NCBI GenBank assembly: GCA_004376205.1
Contig: SOKG01000040.1
Coordinates: forward strand, 1 to 9,193
Source: Dehalococcoidia bacterium
GTDB taxonomy: Bacteria > Chloroflexota > Dehalococcoidia > SZUA-161
Direction of reading: 5' to 3'
DNA length: 9,193 bases
A program made the translations under genes and the position numbers. Each line of letters starts with the position of its first letter. Within the stretch, counting starts at the first letter, position 1. This document shows, piece by piece, positions 6,158-9,193 of this stretch. The notes under the pieces were generated by a model. It saw nothing but the letters and a program-made list of their open reading frames with translations. It searched no databases and was not told the origin of the DNA.

Positions 6158-7257
6158 ATGGAGATCGGCATCATTGTCTACCCAGAAGCGGCAAGACCAC
6201 TGTGTTCAACGCCCTTACCAAAGGCGAGGCGCAAACAGGCGCCTACTCCTCAACTGCTCTGGCTCCCAACATTGGGGTGGTTAAGGTACCAGACCCTAGA
6301 TTGGATAAGCTTACCCAGCTCCTTAAGCCAAAGCGTACCGTTCCTGCTGAAGTGACGTATATAGACATTGCTGCTCCTGCTAAAGGGCTCGGCAAGAGTG
6401 AAGGGCCGAGCGGGCAATTCCTCGCTTACCTCAGCAAGGCGGACGCCCTGGCTCATGTAGTCCGCGCTTTTGAGGACGAAACGGTACCTCACTCAGAAGG
6501 CACCGTGGACCCAGAGCGGGACATCGGCATCATGGCTCTCGAGCTTGCCTTCTCTGACCTGGCTATTATCGAAAGGAGGCTGGAGCGACTGAAGGATTCG
6601 CTAAAAGGGGCCAAACAGCAGGATAGGGGATCGATCTTGCAAGAACAGGCCCTTCTGGCCAAGGTCAAGTCTGCTCTCGAGGAAGATATCCCTATTCGAG
6701 AGCAAGACCTCTCTGAGCAGGAGGTCAAGGCGATGGAGAACTTTCAGTTTCTCACCGCTAAGCCCATGTTGCTGCTGCTCAACATCGGCGAAGACCAGCT
6801 TCCAGAAGCTAGCTCGCTGGAGACCAGAATTGCCAGCCGCTACCGGAGACAAGACTGTGAGCTTGCCGTCCTCTGCGGCCAGCTTGAGATGGAGCTGACA
6901 CAGCTCAGCGATGCCGAAGCCCAAGAGTTCCGTGCCAGCCTGGGCCTTGGTGAATCAGGGCTTGACCGGGTAATCCGGTTATCATACGGTCTCTTGGGGC
7001 TGATCTCTTTCTTCACCATTGTCTCCGATGAGGTAAAAGCTTGGACCATCCGCCGCAGTACCACTGTTCATAGAGCAGCGGGCAAGGTGCACTCTGATAT
7101 GGAACGGGGCTTTATTAGAGCGGAGGTTATCGGTCACGACGACCTTGTCAAATGCGGCGGCGTGGCTGAGGCGCGAAAACAGGGTCTGCTCCGCCTCGAG
7201 GGCAAGAGCTATACAGTACAGGACGGTGATGTGGTCACCGTCCTGTTCAATGTCTAG
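6158..7257 (+). CDS. ychF: YchF-family P-loop NTPase, broken by a one-base frameshift near the P-loop
   Basis: YchF proteins are ribosome-associated P-loop NTPases (often ATPases) of the Obg group. ATG 6158 with GGAG eight bases upstream gives MEIGII, then the frame is lost. One added G at 6175-6177 restores IIGLPRSGKTTVFNALTKG, the family's N-terminus, joined to the open frame that runs to TAG at 7255. The restored protein has 366 residues, a normal length. Visible parts are the P-loop GLPRSGKTT (7-15), PDPRLDKL, DIAAPAKG at about 70-77 (G3 region), HVVRAFEDE, a coiled insertion (about 134-190), LLLNIGEDQLPE (NxxE at 209-212 in place of NKxD), and a C-terminal TGS domain ending VQDGDVVTVLFNV. 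G3 has DIAA where typical YchF has DIAG. The break is either a base-calling error or a true mutation; starting at GTG 6202 instead would lose the P-loop. Confidence 0.88.
7218..7246 (+). repeat. Perfect 12-bp hairpin at the 3' end of ychF
   Basis: ACAGGACGGTGA (7218-7229) and TCACCGTCCTGT (7235-7246) are exact reverse complements around the loop TGTGG. The hairpin lies in the last codons of ychF, ending eight bases before the stop codon. No T-run follows, so it is not a standard intrinsic terminator. It could protect the 3' end of the message or slow elongation, or be a chance result of codons for the conserved QDGDVVTV segment. Confidence 0.55.
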
Positions 7258-7520
7258 ATTATATCCCCTTTGCAGCCCAAATTGTGGGGCGCTCGAACAT
7301 GCCTCGGGCGGAAAGGAGACTACAAGCTGAACAGCAGAGCCAAGAGCAATTGTGATAGAGACCTGTCATCGAGGAGAGCTTTTGTCCAGGAACTGGCCAC
7401 AGTTTGCCTCTAACTGGAATAGACAGAAGAGCGATTCCGGCTCATCTGCCCGGACCAGCAACGGAGGTACCTGATAGCCCGCAAGCCTAGCAGTCCAATC
7501 TCAAAGCTCGGTTGAGGTTT

Positions 7521-8033
7521 ATGTCGAAGATTCTCACTCAGAAGAGGCTCGTTTTCGGTATCGTGATCTTAGCGGTCTGCCTCTTGATCGTCGCCTTTGT
7601 CGCAGCGCGAAGCTACATAAGCTGTCAGATTGAGAAATATGCTGCAAACGTGGAGATCACGAGCATAACGCTGAGAGCCGTTAGCCTGACTGAAGTGACA
7701 GTAGACGTCACAGTGAGGGTAGAGAACCCGAACCCTATTGGCGCTACCGTTGATAGAATTGCCTATGATATTTACTTCCAAGAGAATGACGAATGGGTGT
7801 ACTTAGGTAAGGCAGACAGAACAGAGGACATTACAATCGGTTCCAACGACTCAGCCAGTCTCAATATTTCGAATGAGATAGAGACTCTGTCGATTATCGA
7901 GATGCTGTTAGAAGCAGTCCGCCAGTGGGGTGCAGTCAATCTGAAAGTGAACGGCTCAGTATGGATCAAAATCGGGCCAGTATCCATTGGGGTTCCCTTT
8001 GAGACTATCCGGGCGCTGAGTGCTTGGCCTTAG
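7521..8033 (+). CDS. Membrane-anchored LEA14-type (LEA_2) protein
   Basis: The 170-residue product begins with basic residues and one hydrophobic segment at about 10-31 (FGIVILAVCLLIVAFVAA), an uncleaved anchor or signal sequence. The rest should lie outside the membrane. It contains an immunoglobulin-like LEA_2 domain marked by the strand pattern VTVDVTVRVENPNPIGATVD (NPNP at 69-72), then IAYDIYF, an SASLNIS strand and a final IKIGPVSIGVPFE. LEA_2 proteins include plant desiccation-response LEA14 and many uncharacterised bacterial and archaeal relatives; no catalytic residues are expected. ATG 7521 has GAGG only three bases upstream; a TTG at 7512 in the same frame is the alternative and adds three residues. 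It sits alone between ychF and ffh, with 263 bases of apparently empty sequence (7258-7520) before it. Its cellular role is unknown. Confidence 0.8.
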   Translation: MSKILTQKRLVFGIVILAVCLLIVAFVAARSYISCQIEKYAANVEITSITLRAVSLTEVTVDVTVRVENPNPIGATVDRIAYDIYFQENDEWVYLGKADRTEDITIGSNDSASLNISNEIETLSIIEMLLEAVRQWGAVNLKVNGSVWIKIGPVSIGVPFETIRALSAWP

Positions 8034-8112
8034 GAAGTACGGGACAGGACCAACGGAACCTTTGCAGGACTACAAGCACCACGATGAATATGGAGAGGGC
8101 TTTCTTTAACAT
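8005..8112 (-). CDS. Possible 35-residue membrane peptide or signal-peptide remnant
   Basis: On the minus strand, ATG 8112 is preceded by GGGGAG three bases upstream and opens a frame of 35 codons ending in TAG at 8005. The peptide starts MLKKALSIFIVVLVVLQRFR, a short basic N-terminus followed by about ten hydrophobic residues, then a polar tail without a recognisable domain. It overlaps the 3' end of the LEA14-type gene by 29 bases on the opposite strand. It could be a small membrane peptide, the beginning of a decayed exported protein, or chance. No promoter was identified. Confidence 0.2.
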   Translation of the reverse strand: MLKKALSIFIVVLVVLQRFRWSCPVLPKAKHSAPG

Positions 8113-8198
8113 TTTCTCCCCTTTCGCCCAGTAGCTCATGCGACGGCAGAGTCTAGCACGCACATTCCTATTTGCCAACCGAAGGCAGCCTGATTAGC

Positions 8199-8227
8199 TT
8201 GACCGCTGAGTCTACTCAGGCTAGAAT
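8199..8227 (+). promoter_or_regulatory. Predicted sigma70 promoter of ffh
   Basis: TTGACC (8199-8204) and TAGAAT (8222-8227) each match the consensus at five of six positions and are separated by an ideal 17 bases. Transcription should start near 8234, giving a very short leader with the AGGGGAGG ribosome binding site (8234-8241) at its 5' end. The spacer holds a perfect small palindrome, CTGAGT-CT-ACTCAG (8206-8219), which could be a repressor site or chance. Confidence 0.6.
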
Positions 8228-8244
8228 AAACTCAGGGGAGGCAG

Positions 8245-9193
8245 ATGTTTGAGATTCTTTCTGACAAGCTGGGGGCCGTTTTCAAAAGGCTCTCCAGCAA
8301 AGGGAAGTTGACCGAAAAGGACGTTGATGAGGCGCTACGCGAGGTGAGGCTGGCGCTGCTGGAGGCGGATGTCAACTTCAAGGTGGTGAAGGATTTTCTG
8401 GCTAAGGTGAGGGAGCGAGCCGTCGGCGTAGAGGTGCTGGAGAGTCTGATGCCTGCGCATCAGGTGATAAAGATTGTCAACGAGGAGCTGGTTGCTATCC
8501 TGGGAGGTGGCCAACAGAAGCTGAGACACGCCGCTCAACCGCCCACCCTGATGTTGATGGTTGGGCTTCAGGGCTCGGGCAAGACCACTACCTCTGCTAA
8601 GCTAGCTCTGCATCTAAGGAAAGGTGGACAACGCCCTCTAATGGTCGCTGCTGATCCCTACCGCCCTGCTGCCAAAGATCAGCTTATTACTCTAGGTAAG
8701 CAGCTCGAAATCCCTGTCTATTGGGAGGGGGACTCGACGGTCGCTATTTGCGCTAATGCCATGAAGCGGGCCAAGGAAATAGCGGCCAGTGTGGTGATCA
8801 TAGATACCGCCGGTCGGCTCCATATCGATGAGGAATTGATGAGGGAACTCAAGGAGCTTGGCAAGAGGCTTAGTCCCACTGAGGTACTGCTCGTTGCCGA
8901 CGCCATGACCGGTCAGGAGGCAGTGAGAATAGCCGAGGAGTTCAATGCGGCCGTGGGGTTGAGCGGAGTTATCTTGACCAAAATGGACGGTGATGCCAGG
9001 GGTGGTGCCGCGCTTTCCATTACCTCGGTCAGCGGGGTGCCCATCAAGTTTGTCGGAACCGGAGAGAAGACGGACGCCCTGGAGCCTTTCCATCCCGATC
9101 GAATGGCATCTCGAATCCTGGGCATGGGCGATATGCTCAGTTTCATCGAGAAGACAGAGGCGGCTACAGATGCCCAAAAGAGGCAGGACTTCG
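8245..9193 (+). CDS. ffh: Signal recognition particle protein Ffh, NG domain, cut by window edge
   Basis: Ffh is the GTPase of the bacterial signal recognition particle; with 4.5S RNA it binds signal sequences on ribosomes and docks on FtsY at the membrane. From ATG 8245 the frame stays open for 316 codons to the right edge, covering the N domain and nearly all of the GTPase (G) domain; the methionine-rich M domain is not in the window. Motifs seen are the N-domain ALLEADVNFKVVKDF, P-loop GLQGSGKTT (107-115), ADPYRPAAKDQL, DTAGRLH (187-193), DAMTGQ (219-224) and TKMDGDARGG (245-254), followed by GVPIKFVGTGEK. FtsY is excluded because the N-terminus starts directly with the Ffh-type MFEILSDKLGAVFKRL. 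The gene has its own promoter at 8199-8227, and GGGGAGG lies just before the ATG. Confidence 0.96.
   Translation, partial: MFEILSDKLGAVFKRLSSKGKLTEKDVDEALREVRLALLEADVNFKVVKDFLAKVRERAVGVEVLESLMPAHQVIKIVNEELVAILGGGQQKLRHAAQPPTLMLMVGLQGSGKTTTSAKLALHLRKGGQRPLMVAADPYRPAAKDQLITLGKQLEIPVYWEGDSTVAICANAMKRAKEIAASVVIIDTAGRLHIDEELMRELKELGKRLSPTEVLLVADAMTGQEAVRIAEEFNAAVGLSGVILTKMDGDARGGAALSITSVSGVPIKFVGTGEKTDALEPFHPDRMASRILGMGDMLSFIEKTEAATDAQKRQDF

Noticed and set aside
6170..6204. Programmed ribosomal frameshift in ychF
   Set aside because: There is no slippery heptamer, stop codon or stimulatory structure at the junction, and the family is not known to use frameshifting. A missing base explains it more simply.
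7258..7520. Gap between ychF and the LEA14-type gene, including a short frame MPRAERRLQAEQQSQEQL from ATG 7301
   Set aside because: Only very short frames without good ribosome binding sites occur on either strand, and I found no convincing promoter, terminator or structured RNA.

Overview
The window is bacterial, gene-dense and of intermediate base composition. It carries three housekeeping landmarks: the start of a complex I (nuo) operon, holA (DNA polymerase III delta), and ychF followed by ffh. The NuoD, NuoB and NuoC sequences, and a YchF with altered GTPase motifs, look to me like Chloroflexota, perhaps Dehalococcoidia or a relative. This is an impression from memory of those families, not a database result, so the assignment is an inference of moderate confidence.

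Layout. Positions 1-4065 (minus strand) hold the promoter-proximal part of a nuo operon, read right to left: nuoA, nuoB, a 59-residue SH3/KOW-like protein, nuoC, a cobalamin-binding radical SAM protein, and nuoD (cut by the left window edge). The genes overlap or lie within about 25 bases of each other, so they are probably one transcript. Two of the six genes are not standard complex I subunits: the SH3-like protein between nuoB and nuoC, and the radical SAM protein between nuoC and nuoD. A sigma70-type promoter lies just upstream of nuoA. A perfect CRP-type palindrome (TGTGA-N6-TCACA) sits between nuoA and the divergent PHP-domain phosphoesterase gene at 4227-4850.

Positions 4850-6157: the PHP gene converges on holA (minus strand), and a REP-like hairpin lies between them. 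holA and ychF diverge from a short region with a self-complementary TATAATTATA that can serve as a -10 element on either strand. Positions 6158-7257 encode a YchF-family P-loop protein whose reading frame is broken by one missing base next to the P-loop. A membrane-anchored LEA14-type protein (about 7521-8033) follows, then a good promoter and the first two thirds of ffh, which runs off the right edge.

How the genes work together: the nuo genes build the hydrophilic connecting module (NuoB, C, D) and a membrane subunit (NuoA) of a proton-pumping oxidoreductase. The SH3-like protein is the best candidate for something new. Its pattern resembles NdhS, the ferredoxin-docking subunit of cyanobacterial/plastid NDH-1, and could mean a ferredoxin-fed complex I. 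Whether nuoE/F/G are absent cannot be seen here. No stretch longer than about 300 bases lacks a gene. I saw no tRNA, rRNA, CRISPR array, transposase or attachment site.
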